A DNA stretch of 64,000 nt, taken from IMG/VR virus record IMGVR_UViG_3300028920_000071, positions 1 to 64,000 of that record; one strand, given 5' to 3'. This document shows, in pieces, positions 1-8,027 of the stretch (positions are counted from its first letter, which is position 1; each line of letters opens with the position of its first letter). Source of the stretch: a virus. The notes below the pieces were generated by a model. That model had not been told where the DNA came from. It made no database searches and was given only the letters and a program-made list of their open reading frames with translations. The position numbers and the translations under genes are program-made.

Positions 1-724
1 TCCATGAATTTTCCCAATCTCCCGGCATTCTTTTTTCATTCCAATAATGAGTTGGAGATCCAGTATAAATAACTTTAGGTTTTACAATTTTTTTCTTAAT
101 TGGTTTTTTTCTTTGGTTACCCCAGAAATATTGTGATATTGAGTTAGGTACAGTTGTAATTGGAACTGTAACTCCTCTTTTTTTAATATACTGACCAAGG
201 AAGTCTGTAGATGTACAAACCAAATCCATCTTGTTCATAATATCAATGGCTGCTTGTTTAACGTCATCACCAATTGAATATCCACCAAAGTTATAAGGTG
301 GTATACATTCACCTTCATCAGGTCCATCCCAAATAAAGTCATCAATATCATATATCATTTTATATCCATATTTTTGTTGTAATGCTTTATATTGTTCAAC
401 AGCTGCTCTATGTCCGGGTGCCATGGTTCTTTGAAAGTAAACAGATCTAACTTTCATAAGAATATCGGGTTGCATTATTAATACAGGTGATATGATAATA
501 TTAAATCTACCTGATTTACCAAAAATAGAATTAAGATAAGTCATAGGAAATATATTTCTAATGTGACCACAACCTGTGCTATCCGAAGTATGACTTACAA
601 CTAAATGTTTTTGTACTTTGGCTATCTCACCAACATTTTCTTGTTCTTGAATTGTATAAGCTTCATTTGGTTTAGACAATTGACTTCTAAATTGGTCAAT
701 GTTACTACATGGTAATTTTGGCAT
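1..724 (-). CDS. glycosyltransferase, GT4/GT-B-like (partial, 3' end outside window)
   Basis: The reading frame starts at an ATG at 724 behind an AAGGAG site and runs off the left edge, giving 241 visible residues. A YDIDD motif lies at residues 125-129, followed by a short W-D segment. The stretch IYTGSPTHYWNE near residue 220 resembles the start of the second Rossmann domain of GT-B enzymes, where the nucleotide-sugar binds. Enzymes of this type transfer a sugar from an activated donor; in phages the acceptor may be modified DNA, capsid or fibre protein. It lies 11 bases downstream of gp47 on the same strand, so it is probably co-transcribed with the recombination block. The C-terminal catalytic half is not visible, so the donor and acceptor cannot be inferred. 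The family call rests on motif pattern only. Confidence 0.62.
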   Translation of the reverse strand, partial: MPKLPCSNIDQFRSQLSKPNEAYTIQEQENVGEIAKVQKHLVVSHTSDSTGCGHIRNIFPMTYLNSIFGKSGRFNIIISPVLIMQPDILMKVRSVYFQRTMAPGHRAAVEQYKALQQKYGYKMIYDIDDFIWDGPDEGECIPPYNFGGYSIGDDVKQAAIDIMNKMDLVCTSTDFLGQYIKKRGVTVPITTVPNSISQYFWGNQRKKPIKKKIVKPKVIYTGSPTHYWNEKRMPGDWENSW

Positions 725-735
725 CTAAAATCTCC

Positions 736-1776
736 TTATTTTGTTTCATCGTATAAATCTATTAAAATTTGATAAACGTCGTCTTTGTTTCTCATTTCTA
801 TTGTATCTATATATTCTCTTATCAAGTCTGGAATTGATCTTAAATTGAGATTTAAATCTAAACCTGCATTAAGCATATCATCAGTTTCAATTGCTATTAC
901 AGGCTCAAATGCTGGTTGATATTCTATTATTCTTTTAATGTATTTATCGACTTTTTCTTCTGAATAATTTTTATCATACTTAACATGAACATCAATAATA
1001 TTTCCATTAATTAATTGTCTAGTGAATTTTTGTGGAAATTGTAACTTAATAAATTTCATTGAAATTGTATTGTCGATGTGTTCATAAGTTAGATCGTCTG
1101 TATTTAAAATTACAAATCCTCTTTCTTCATCTCTATCATTTCTTGTTATTTGATATGGAGAACCTATATAGATTATTTCACAATCTTTGAATGTTTGTTT
1201 ACTCCTGATGTGAAAGTGACCAGAAAATACTTTCTTGCATTTATTACCGAACAAGGATCCATCTAATCCATCTTCACTAGTTTTATATTTGTTATAATGA
1301 AAACCTTTAACATTGTAATGACCAAAACTCACATCAAATTCTTTGTCACTAATATAATCTATAAAATCAGAAAAATTAACAATCCAAGGTGTCAATAATA
1401 TTTTCTTACCATTATTTTCAATAATCATGTTTTCTTCTACGATTGTTATATTTTCAAACTTGCCCAAAAATTTAATTGAGTTAACATTAATCGTACTATT
1501 AAAATAACAATCATGATTTCCAACTAATATAAAAATTTCAAAATCTTTAAAATAGTCATTAAATATATTAAAAACTTCATTTTGTATTTTGGTATTAATA
1601 CTACTCCTGTTATCAAATACATCACCAAGAATGAAAATTCTTTTTATTTTATTTTCTTTGAGATATGGAACAAATTGATTGACTATAAAATTTTTCTGAT
1701 TACGAAAATAAATTTCAGAATTTTTCTTTACACCAAAATGAAAGTCGCTACATAAACATACTAAATTAGAATTCAT
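736..1776 (-). CDS. 47: recombination endonuclease subunit gp47 (SbcD/Mre11-like)
   Basis: This is a calcineurin-like metallophosphoesterase of 346 residues, the length usual for T4 gp47. The metal-binding motifs are in order: D-F-H at 11-13, GDVFDNR at 51-57, GNHD at 86-89, GH at 152-153 and GHFH at 186-189. With gp46 it forms the Mre11/Rad50-type complex that resects double-strand ends for recombination-dependent replication and helps degrade host DNA. Its ATG overlaps the stop codon of the upstream gp55 gene (TAATG), indicating translational coupling. The gene for its partner gp46 is two genes upstream on the same strand. Confidence 0.93.
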   Translation of the reverse strand: MNSNLVCLCSDFHFGVKKNSEIYFRNQKNFIVNQFVPYLKENKIKRIFILGDVFDNRSSINTKIQNEVFNIFNDYFKDFEIFILVGNHDCYFNSTINVNSIKFLGKFENITIVEENMIIENNGKKILLTPWIVNFSDFIDYISDKEFDVSFGHYNVKGFHYNKYKTSEDGLDGSLFGNKCKKVFSGHFHIRSKQTFKDCEIIYIGSPYQITRNDRDEERGFVILNTDDLTYEHIDNTISMKFIKLQFPQKFTRQLINGNIIDVHVKYDKNYSEEKVDKYIKRIIEYQPAFEPVIAIETDDMLNAGLDLNLNLRSIPDLIREYIDTIEMRNKDDVYQILIDLYDETK

Positions 1777-2147
1777 TAATTTTCAATCCTGTTGTTATCG
1801 GTTTTTTTAAAAAAGTCAACATAGTCAACACAAGTAAACATAGAGTCATATTTTTTTCTATCATTTAAATATTGGTAAACCGCATGTTTAACAATAGTTG
1901 TAAAAAACGAAAATGGATTTTTTTGTGTTAAGTCAAAATTTCCAACAAATCGCCACATATAATATGTTGCATCAGAAACCATTTCTTTTTTTCTATCTTC
2001 TGTATAATCTACAAAACTTGCTTTCCTTAAAAATCTTTCAGCAATATTAACAAATGTTTTTCCTATTTCGTTCTTAACTCTCCTTGATTTTGTTTTTTCG
2101 TATTCCTTGAGCATTTTCAAGAAATCCGAATTTTTACAATACATCAT
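1776..2147 (-). CDS. 55: late-transcription sigma factor gp55
   Basis: This 123-residue protein matches the core of T4 gp55: the block from YTEDRKKEM through NFDLTQKNPFSFF to YLNDRKK aligns with the conserved sigma region-2-like part, which contacts RNA polymerase and the late -10 element. It is shorter than T4 gp55 (about 185 residues), lacking most of the tail that in T4 contacts the sliding clamp. In T4, gp55 directs host RNA polymerase to TATAAATA late promoters, and such boxes are abundant in this window, which supports the call. The ribosome binding site GGAGG lies six bases before the ATG. It is sandwiched between gp46 and gp47 and overlaps the gp47 start by one base. Confidence 0.85.
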   Translation of the reverse strand: MMYCKNSDFLKMLKEYEKTKSRRVKNEIGKTFVNIAERFLRKASFVDYTEDRKKEMVSDATYYMWRFVGNFDLTQKNPFSFFTTIVKHAVYQYLNDRKKYDSMFTCVDYVDFFKKTDNNRIEN

Positions 2148-2168
2148 TTACAACCTCCATATCTATTA

Positions 2169-3935
2169 TTAAATATATTCTATTTTTGAAAAAGAATCTA
2201 CTTTTTCTACTTGTAAGCAATTATTAAATTTCGAACTATAATCTTGTTGTAAACGATGAGATATAATGTAAACAGATAAATTACTTTCATAAGTCATATT
2301 TTTAAGACTCGTGACTAGTTTATCTAAACCGGACTCATCAATTGCACTATCTAATAATTCATCAATTAATAGAAGGTTGCAATTCCAATTTGATATTGTT
2401 TTTGTAATACTAATGAATGATAAAAGAATCGACATATCAATTCTTTTCTTTTCTCCCTCGGAATACGAACAGTATGAAATGTCACTCTTCATGTTTTCAT
2501 AGTTCGTTATTTTTTCTTCCATTAATTCATTAAATGATAAAACAATCGGGATTTCAAACAATTGGAGATACTCATTTATTTTTGAATTAAGAATCGGAAC
2601 TAGTTTTCTGAAAAAGAATGCTTTGATTCCTGATTCTGATAAAATGTTGTAAACCAATTCATAGTTCTCAATTATGTTTTTTAGATTTTGTGAATCTTTA
2701 AAGACTATTTTATATTCTTCAATTTTTTTGTGGAAATCATTAGTAATAGAATCAACATCAATATCAATTTTTCTATTTGAAACTTTATTTAAATTTTCAT
2801 TTAAATGTTTCAATTCAGATTCTAACATTTTCTTTTTTTCTTCTAAATTTTTCTTTTCTCCTTGATATTTGTTATAGTTTACTTTTAGACTTTCTAAATA
2901 TTCAAGATGCTCTACATATTCTTTCCTTTCGCTCTCTTTGGTTTCCAATTCTTTTTTAAGATTTTTTAATTCATTATTTAATTTTTCTATTTCTTTTTGT
3001 TTATGTTCTTTTGTTAATATTGTTTTACATCTCGGACAAACTACATCATTTTCTAAATTATGAATTGTATTATGATTATTTTCAATTGTATATTCTGTGG
3101 TATTTGTTATTTTGGTTATTTCTGATAATTTTAATTTATTTTCTGTTATTGTTTCTTCCATATTTAATAGTGAAAATGAGATTAATTCTTTTTCAACTCT
3201 ATCAATATCGGTTTTTATTGCGTATATATCTTCATGATATTTCTGTATCCTCTTTTCTATACTTTGAATTTCCGTTTGTTTATTTTTTTCAAAATCTTTA
3301 GTTGCTGTTGTTATTTCTTTAAGATTTTTTCTAAGTGTTTTTAAATTTTCTTCAAGAATTTTAATTGAATTCAAACTCATTTCATATCGAACAAACGTAT
3401 CGGCATTTTTTCTTTTTGCCTCTTTTAACATTTGACCAAAGACTGTGATGTTAAAAATTTGTTCAATGATTTGTCTTTTTTCCATTGAAGATAATGAAAG
3501 GAATGGTTTGTTATAGTTGACTGCCAATGAGATTACTTGTTTGAATAAGTAATAATTAATTCCTATGATTTTGTCAAGTTCTTCTTGGTTCAATCTTTTA
3601 GATGAAAGTAAATCTTCTTCGTTTCCATCTTTCACTATTTCTAAGGAGTATGGTTCAAGTGTACGTTTTATTACATATGAACTACGATTATCTATTGTAA
3701 ATTCACATGTAACTTCTGTATTTCTTTTATTTCTTCTGTTTATTAATTCTTTAATTTTAATATTACGATATGGTTTTCCAAAAAGACAAAACGACAAAGC
3801 ATCTAATATTGCTGATTTGCCAGAACCATTTTTTCCAGATATAAGATTTATACCTTTAGTAAAATCAATTACGGTTTCTTTTGCACCAAAGGATAGAATG
3901 TTTTTGAATTTCAATTGCTTAAATGATATTATCAT
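2169..3935 (-). CDS. 46: recombination endonuclease subunit gp46 (SbcC/Rad50-like ATPase)
   Basis: This is an SMC/Rad50-type ATPase of 588 residues. Walker A GKNGSGKS is at 34-41. Two long coiled-coil arms (about 180-290 and 310-420) flank a zinc-hook CPRC at 300-303. The ABC signature YSEGEKKR is at 491-498 and Walker B LLLIDELLD at 521-529. It pairs with gp47 to process DNA ends and load the recombination machinery, in which UvsY and UvsW, encoded divergently, also act. It is the first gene of the leftward operon, just downstream of a consensus promoter. The start has GGAG only one base before ATG, with an additional AGG further upstream, so initiation context is slightly unusual. Confidence 0.95.
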   Translation of the reverse strand: MIISFKQLKFKNILSFGAKETVIDFTKGINLISGKNGSGKSAILDALSFCLFGKPYRNIKIKELINRRNKRNTEVTCEFTIDNRSSYVIKRTLEPYSLEIVKDGNEEDLLSSKRLNQEELDKIIGINYYLFKQVISLAVNYNKPFLSLSSMEKRQIIEQIFNITVFGQMLKEAKRKNADTFVRYEMSLNSIKILEENLKTLRKNLKEITTATKDFEKNKQTEIQSIEKRIQKYHEDIYAIKTDIDRVEKELISFSLLNMEETITENKLKLSEITKITNTTEYTIENNHNTIHNLENDVVCPRCKTILTKEHKQKEIEKLNNELKNLKKELETKESERKEYVEHLEYLESLKVNYNKYQGEKKNLEEKKKMLESELKHLNENLNKVSNRKIDIDVDSITNDFHKKIEEYKIVFKDSQNLKNIIENYELVYNILSESGIKAFFFRKLVPILNSKINEYLQLFEIPIVLSFNELMEEKITNYENMKSDISYCSYSEGEKKRIDMSILLSFISITKTISNWNCNLLLIDELLDSAIDESGLDKLVTSLKNMTYESNLSVYIISHRLQQDYSSKFNNCLQVEKVDSFSKIEYI

Positions 3936-3984
3936 ACTCCAGACCTTTAACTTAAAATATCAACTGAACTTTATTACTGTAATT

Positions 3985-4013
3985 AATATAACATTTTATT
4001 TCTATCTTGTCAA
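3985..4013 (-). promoter_or_regulatory. sigma70-type promoter for the gp46-gp55-gp47 operon
   Basis: Read on the minus strand there is TTGACA (4013-4008), a 17-base spacer, and TATATT (3990-3985). This is a perfect -35, ideal spacing and a five-of-six -10. Transcription would start near 3978, about 43 bases before the gp46 ATG. It probably serves as an early promoter used by unmodified host RNA polymerase. Confidence 0.75.
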
Positions 4014-4016
4014 CAT

Positions 4017-4056
4017 TTATTTAAACATTTAAATAATTATTTAAACATTTAAATAA
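4017..4056. repeat. two tandem 20-bp palindromes
   Basis: The unit TTATTTAAA-CA-TTTAAATAA occurs twice with no spacer (4017-4036 and 4037-4056), identical in both copies. Each unit is a perfect 9-bp inverted repeat around a 2-bp centre. The array ends three bases behind the -35 box of the leftward promoter, where an UP element or an operator would lie. It could be a protein-binding site, an UP-like element or part of an origin; nothing in the sequence decides between these. Confidence 0.85.
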
Positions 4057-4176
4057 AACTTTAAAGTCAAGGTGTTCTGAAATCATTTCAAGGGGGGATG
4101 ATTTTTTATTAATATAGTATATAGGGGGGTTTATATATAGATATAATCTTAATGAAACTTTAAGTTATTAAATTTA

Positions 4177-4319
4177 TCTAGAACCTAGACCTTTAAACTT
4201 AATTTCTAGATCAACTTAAGGTTTTAAATAAACCTAAGACACTTTAGTGGAAAGACCTGAATTGTTGCTGGCGCAACCAACAATCCTGCGGATTGTTGAT
4301 GTTGTTAATATGATAAATA
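4177..4319 (+). promoter_or_regulatory. hairpin-rich leader and late-type box upstream of uvsY
   Basis: Four stem-loops can be drawn on the plus strand: TCTAG/CTAGA (4177-4189), CTTAAGGTTT/AAACCTAAG with one bulged A (4215-4238), GTTGC/GCAAC (4264-4277) and CAACAATCC/GGATTGTTG with a 3-base loop (4278-4298). ATTGTTG at 4261-4267 can pair with CAACAAT at 4278-4284, which competes with the last two hairpins. There is no following U-run, so the last hairpin is not a standard terminator. GATAAATA at 4312-4319 resembles the T4 late box. Confidence 0.5.
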
Positions 4320-4340
4320 TATGTAGAAATGGAGGTTTAT

Positions 4341-4754
4341 ATGAAAATTGAAGATTTCAAAAAATTGAAACTAAAAGTTGAAAATGATTTACTCGTAGAC
4401 GAAACAAACGCCGCTGAAAAATCCCTTAACTTCTCAAGACTATATAGCAAATATGTTTCCTTGTATATGCAAGAATTGAGAATTCTTAAAAATCTTTCAG
4501 CTGAAAAAGATAAAATTTACGGTGAATTATATCACAAATTTAAATTTAAAAGCGACTATCAACTAGACTCAAATAAAGAAATTGATGTCTATGTTAAGGC
4601 TGATGATAAGTATTATAATAAGTGCCTTGATTTTCAAAATCAAGAAATTATTGTATCTTACTTAGAAATGACACTTCAAAATATAACAAATACTGGTTAT
4701 CGTATCAAAAATTTTATAGAGCTTCTTAAGCTTAAAATGGGGCTTCATAGTTAA
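4341..4754 (+). CDS. uvsY: UvsY-like recombination mediator
   Basis: The protein is about 137 residues, the size of T4 UvsY, and is highly helical and charged. Its C-terminal third (DVYVKADDKYYNKCLDF, then LEMTLQNITNTGYRIKNFI) follows the pattern of T4 UvsY. UvsY binds single-stranded DNA, displaces gp32 and loads the UvsX recombinase. I place the start at the ATG at 4341 rather than at 4329, because the GGAGG site (4331-4335) lies inside the longer frame and is correctly spaced only for 4341. The next gene encodes UvsW, as in T4-type recombination clusters. Confidence 0.82.
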   Translation: MKIEDFKKLKLKVENDLLVDETNAAEKSLNFSRLYSKYVSLYMQELRILKNLSAEKDKIYGELYHKFKFKSDYQLDSNKEIDVYVKADDKYYNKCLDFQNQEIIVSYLEMTLQNITNTGYRIKNFIELLKLKMGLHS

Positions 4755-4772
4755 ATATATGGATAAATTAGA

Positions 4773-6311
4773 ATGATAGATTATACAATTATTTTAGATA
4801 AAGTTGATGAAGTTTATATTTCACCTTCTAAAATAACAATTGAACAACAATTGGAATTAGGAGAAGAGTTTTCCTGTAAAGCTAAAGACTTCTGGTTCCA
4901 TCCTAAGTTTAGAACAGGTGAATGGTCAGGTGAGTTAAAATATTACAATAGAAACACCAATCAATTTCCTATCGGTCTTTTACCACAATTTATTAGGTTC
5001 TGTAAGAAATTTAATTATAACTATAAATTTAATTTTGATATATCAGAACTTAAGTGTGAGATTGATGATGATGATGTTGATAAACTTTACAAAAGCATCT
5101 TTAAAAAAGGATATATACCTAGAGATTATCAAGATTATGCCATCAAAAAGGCATTACGCAACAAGAGAGGTATTATAGAACACCCGACTGCCAGCGGTAA
5201 ATCTCTAGTCTTATATACATTAATTAGATTTATCTTGGCTACGACTGAAAAGAAGGTTTTATTGGTTGTTCCGAGTATAAATTTAGTTAAACAAATGTTT
5301 AGTGATTTTGTTGATTATGGTTGGTCATCATGTGAATCATATGCGACATTAATTTATGGCGCTGCTAAGAAACGAGATTGGAATAAGCCAATAATAATAT
5401 CTACTTGGCAAAGTATTCATAAAAAGAGTCCTGAGTTTTTCAGGGACTTTGGAATGGTCATAATTGATGAAACACATGGAGCTAAAGCAGCTAGTCTAAA
5501 ATCAATCTTAGAAAAGAGCTCAAATGCTGACTACAGAATTGGACTTACAGGTTCATTACAAGATATTAATATCAAGAATGAAAAGGCTGATTTTCTGACA
5601 ATTTCAGGTTATTTAGGGCCTGTGATTGCTAAGGAGAAAACTAGTGATTTAATTGATAAAGGTTTTCTATCCGATATTATGGTTGCTAACATATTTATTA
5701 AGTATCCAAAAGATATTGTTGATTTAACAAAATATGAAAGTTACAGTTATGTGGAAGAGGTTGATATTATACAGAGTTACGCCAATAGGAATAAGATTTT
5801 AGATTACATAATAAATCATTCTAAAAAGGATAATAACATACTTATTTTATGTCATGAAATTGAGGACCATTTATTGGTAGTTAAGGATTACATAGAGAAT
5901 CATTTTGAGGACTGGAATTTACATATAATTTATGGAAAGACTACAGCTAATCAGAGGGAAAAGATTAGAAATGAAATGAGAGGTAAAGGCGGTAATATTT
6001 TATTAGCATCATATGGAACTTTATCAACTGGAGTTAACATTCCAAGGTTACATCAGGTCGTATTTTATTCTAGTTATAAAAGTAAAATTAAGGTACTACA
6101 AAGTATTGGTCGTGGGTTGAGAAAGCATGAAAGTAAGAGCAAGTTAATATTATGGGATATAGTTGATGATTTGACATATAAAACATATAGAGCAGGTAAA
6201 GAAATTCTCCACAAAAATTATGTTTATTCTCATTGGTTAAAAAGGCTAAGTTATTACAAGAAACAAGGCTTTAAATTTGTTAACAAACAAATAGACTTAG
6301 AAAAATTATAA
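4773..6311 (+). CDS. uvsW: UvsW-like DNA/RNA helicase
   Basis: This 512-residue superfamily 2 helicase matches T4 UvsW in length and layout. A UvsW-type N-terminal domain contains F-H-P-K-F-R-T-G-E-W near 42-51. Walker A PTASGKS is at 138-144, the DETH box at 233-236, TGS at 259-261, and motif VI QSIGRGLRKH at 443-452. UvsW unwinds branched DNA and R-loops, drives fork regression and shuts off origin-dependent replication late in T4 infection. It follows uvsY by 18 bases with a weak ribosome binding site, so the two are probably co-transcribed and partly coupled. Confidence 0.93.
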   Translation: MIDYTIILDKVDEVYISPSKITIEQQLELGEEFSCKAKDFWFHPKFRTGEWSGELKYYNRNTNQFPIGLLPQFIRFCKKFNYNYKFNFDISELKCEIDDDDVDKLYKSIFKKGYIPRDYQDYAIKKALRNKRGIIEHPTASGKSLVLYTLIRFILATTEKKVLLVVPSINLVKQMFSDFVDYGWSSCESYATLIYGAAKKRDWNKPIIISTWQSIHKKSPEFFRDFGMVIIDETHGAKAASLKSILEKSSNADYRIGLTGSLQDINIKNEKADFLTISGYLGPVIAKEKTSDLIDKGFLSDIMVANIFIKYPKDIVDLTKYESYSYVEEVDIIQSYANRNKILDYIINHSKKDNNILILCHEIEDHLLVVKDYIENHFEDWNLHIIYGKTTANQREKIRNEMRGKGGNILLASYGTLSTGVNIPRLHQVVFYSSYKSKIKVLQSIGRGLRKHESKSKLILWDIVDDLTYKTYRAGKEILHKNYVYSHWLKRLSYYKKQGFKFVNKQIDLEKL

Positions 6312-6356
6312 ATAATAAGGTAAAGCTTTAGTTTTATTTTAACTAGTGGAGAATAA

Positions 6357-6788
6357 ATGCATTACAAAAAATATCTTCAAGAATTTGAAGAAAAATCATA
6401 TTCAGATGTTTTAAAATCGACTGATGATATAATGTATTCCAATGCTAGGGCAATGGAGATATATGGTCGTGGTAAAAGATTTGATATTGCTGATAATCTT
6501 ATTTTATACGAGGTTGTTAAAATAGTTAGAGATACTATTGATAAACATTTTTATCAAAATAGTGTAAAATTTTCTATACAAATTGCGGATAGAGAGGCAC
6601 ATTTTACTTTTATTGTTGGTAAAGAGGATGCCAAATATAGTTATTTTTTAGAAACTCTTTTCATGTATATAACTAATGAAATATATAGAACATATGGTAA
6701 TTACTTTAATATTGATAGGGAGGAAAAATCAGCCGGTAAAAACAAAGTTAAGCTTAAGATAATTGTCAAAAAAAATGAGGAGGTCTAA
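6357..6788 (+). CDS. unknown protein with candidate capsid-targeting N-terminus
   Basis: This 143-residue protein has no recognised family. It begins M-H-Y-K-K-Y-L-Q-E-F-E, closely resembling the M-S-F-K-x-Y-L-x-E starts of the proteins at 25.6-27.4 kb and the YLQEFE start of the protein at 63195. L-Q-E at residues 7-9 fits the (L/I)xE site of T4-type prohead proteases. The body is mixed alpha/beta with a basic C-terminus (KNKVKLKIIVKK). The ribosome binding site GGAG is six bases before the ATG, and its stop overlaps the next start. Packaging into the head is an inference from the N-terminus. Confidence 0.7.
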   Translation: MHYKKYLQEFEEKSYSDVLKSTDDIMYSNARAMEIYGRGKRFDIADNLILYEVVKIVRDTIDKHFYQNSVKFSIQIADREAHFTFIVGKEDAKYSYFLETLFMYITNEIYRTYGNYFNIDREEKSAGKNKVKLKIIVKKNEEV

Positions 6789-7534
6789 TGAGTGTTATTT
6801 CAAGTTTCTTTACTGGGTTTTTTAACTTCCTTGATAAATTACCATCGTGGCAAGGTATAACTACTCTTATAATAGTGTTACTTATTATAATATTAACTCC
6901 ACAGATAAGAAAATTATCTGTTTGGATTTTTGAAAAATTTGTAGCAAAAAAGAGAAGTTGTGGTGATTGTATTCTAATTATATTTGGAATATCTGAAAAA
7001 TATAAAACACAAATAGATCAGATTTCAAGAAGAATATTGGAAACCCAGATGAACTATGCCGAGCAAAAAATCGAAATGCTTATTCTAGAATTGTTAAGAA
7101 CATATAAAGAACAACAGAATAAAAAACTAGAGACTACCGATAAGAAGGCAAGTTCAAAAGAATTAGATAAAGAGTATATTAATTATAGAGAATGTTTATT
7201 AAATGCAATAGAATTATCTAGGAGAGAAGTTAGAAGAACATTTAAAGAAAATGGTTTTGAAGATTTAAGTGGAAAAGAGTTCGCAGATTATGTTAAAGAT
7301 AAAGCAAAAGACTTATTGGCTATTGCAAGAAACTATATGATGAATTCTTATTTTAAAGATTCATATATTCAAATTGAAGAAAGATTTAATAGTTTCGATG
7401 AAAGAGCTTTTGAAGATTTAGTTTTTGATGTTTATATTAAAGCCAAAGAAGCTAAAAACACAAGTGTAAAAAAGATGGTCGATTTAGATCAAGAATTTAA
7501 AAATGAGATAGATAATTTTATAACAAAGAAATAA
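6788..7534 (+). CDS. unknown single-span membrane protein
   Basis: This is 248 residues long. A strongly hydrophobic segment (about 24-41, rich in I and L) is followed by basic residues, suggesting one membrane span with a large charged, helical C-terminal domain. A CGDC pair near 57-60 could bind metal or form a disulphide. The start overlaps the previous stop (TAATG) and GGAGG lies just upstream, so it is coupled to the tagged gene at 6357. It is longer than a typical holin and I do not recognise the family. A membrane-associated role in infection is possible but unproven. Confidence 0.65.
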   Translation: MSVISSFFTGFFNFLDKLPSWQGITTLIIVLLIIILTPQIRKLSVWIFEKFVAKKRSCGDCILIIFGISEKYKTQIDQISRRILETQMNYAEQKIEMLILELLRTYKEQQNKKLETTDKKASSKELDKEYINYRECLLNAIELSRREVRRTFKENGFEDLSGKEFADYVKDKAKDLLAIARNYMMNSYFKDSYIQIEERFNSFDERAFEDLVFDVYIKAKEAKNTSVKKMVDLDQEFKNEIDNFITKK

Positions 7535-7547
7535 TAGGAGTTTAAAA

Positions 7548-8009
7548 ATGGCAGAGAAAAATACAAGAGATGAAGCTAGAGTTTTGTTAAAGAAAATAAC
7601 AGAATTTAATGTTGCGAACAACTATTATCAAAAAGAAGAAAAGGAAGAAATAGCTAGAGATTTGAAAAAACTTCTTTTTGTTGATGATCCAACAGTTAGA
7701 AAATTTTTGGAGAAGTGGCTTAGTTCAACAAAAGAAATCGCATTTGAATATGACTTGATGGGAACAAAACCAGAAGTTGAAGAACACGAAGAAGAAACCG
7801 AAGAAGAAGAAACTGAAGAAAAAGAAGAAGACGAAGAAGAAGAACAAAAAGAGGAAAAAGAAGAAGTTGAAGAAGAAAAACCAGCTGAGGCTCCAACAGA
7901 AGAAGCACCAGCAGAATCAGAAGCACCAACTCAAGAACAAGAAGTCGCTGCACTTGAAAGCACAGTCTATGAATCATATATAAATGAAGTTAATGATCTT
8001 TTGTTATAA
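7548..8009 (+). CDS. unknown acidic protein
   Basis: This is 153 residues long. The first 75 residues look like a compact helical domain. From about residue 78 it becomes an almost uninterrupted Glu-rich, Pro/Ala-containing tail that must be disordered, and it ends in a short hydrophobic helix (ESYINEVNDLLL). A good AGGAG site precedes it. Similar acidic tails occur at 27762 and 63195. The family is not recognised. Confidence 0.65.
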   Translation: MAEKNTRDEARVLLKKITEFNVANNYYQKEEKEEIARDLKKLLFVDDPTVRKFLEKWLSSTKEIAFEYDLMGTKPEVEEHEEETEEEETEEKEEDEEEEQKEEKEEVEEEKPAEAPTEEAPAESEAPTQEQEVAALESTVYESYINEVNDLLL

Positions 8010-8027
8010 TTTAATTGGAGGCTAAGT

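Larger units (their letters stand above)
3936..4340. other. divergent control region between gp46 and uvsY (no gene)
   Basis: This is the only gap above 300 bases. It contains, left to right, a consensus leftward promoter (3985-4013), two tandem palindromes (4017-4056), two G6 runs (4092-4097 and 4124-4129) in otherwise AT-rich DNA, a TATAAT hexamer at 4142-4147 without a recognisable -35, a series of hairpins (4177-4298) and a late-type box GATAAATA at 4312-4319. I see no credible reading frame in it. Confidence 0.8.

Noticed and set aside
4014-4060. CRISPR-like tandem repeat
   Set aside because: Only two abutting palindromic units without spacers; no array and no cas genes in the window.
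4092-4129. Two G6 runs in the control region as G-quadruplex
   Set aside because: Only two G tracts are present, too few for an intramolecular quadruplex.
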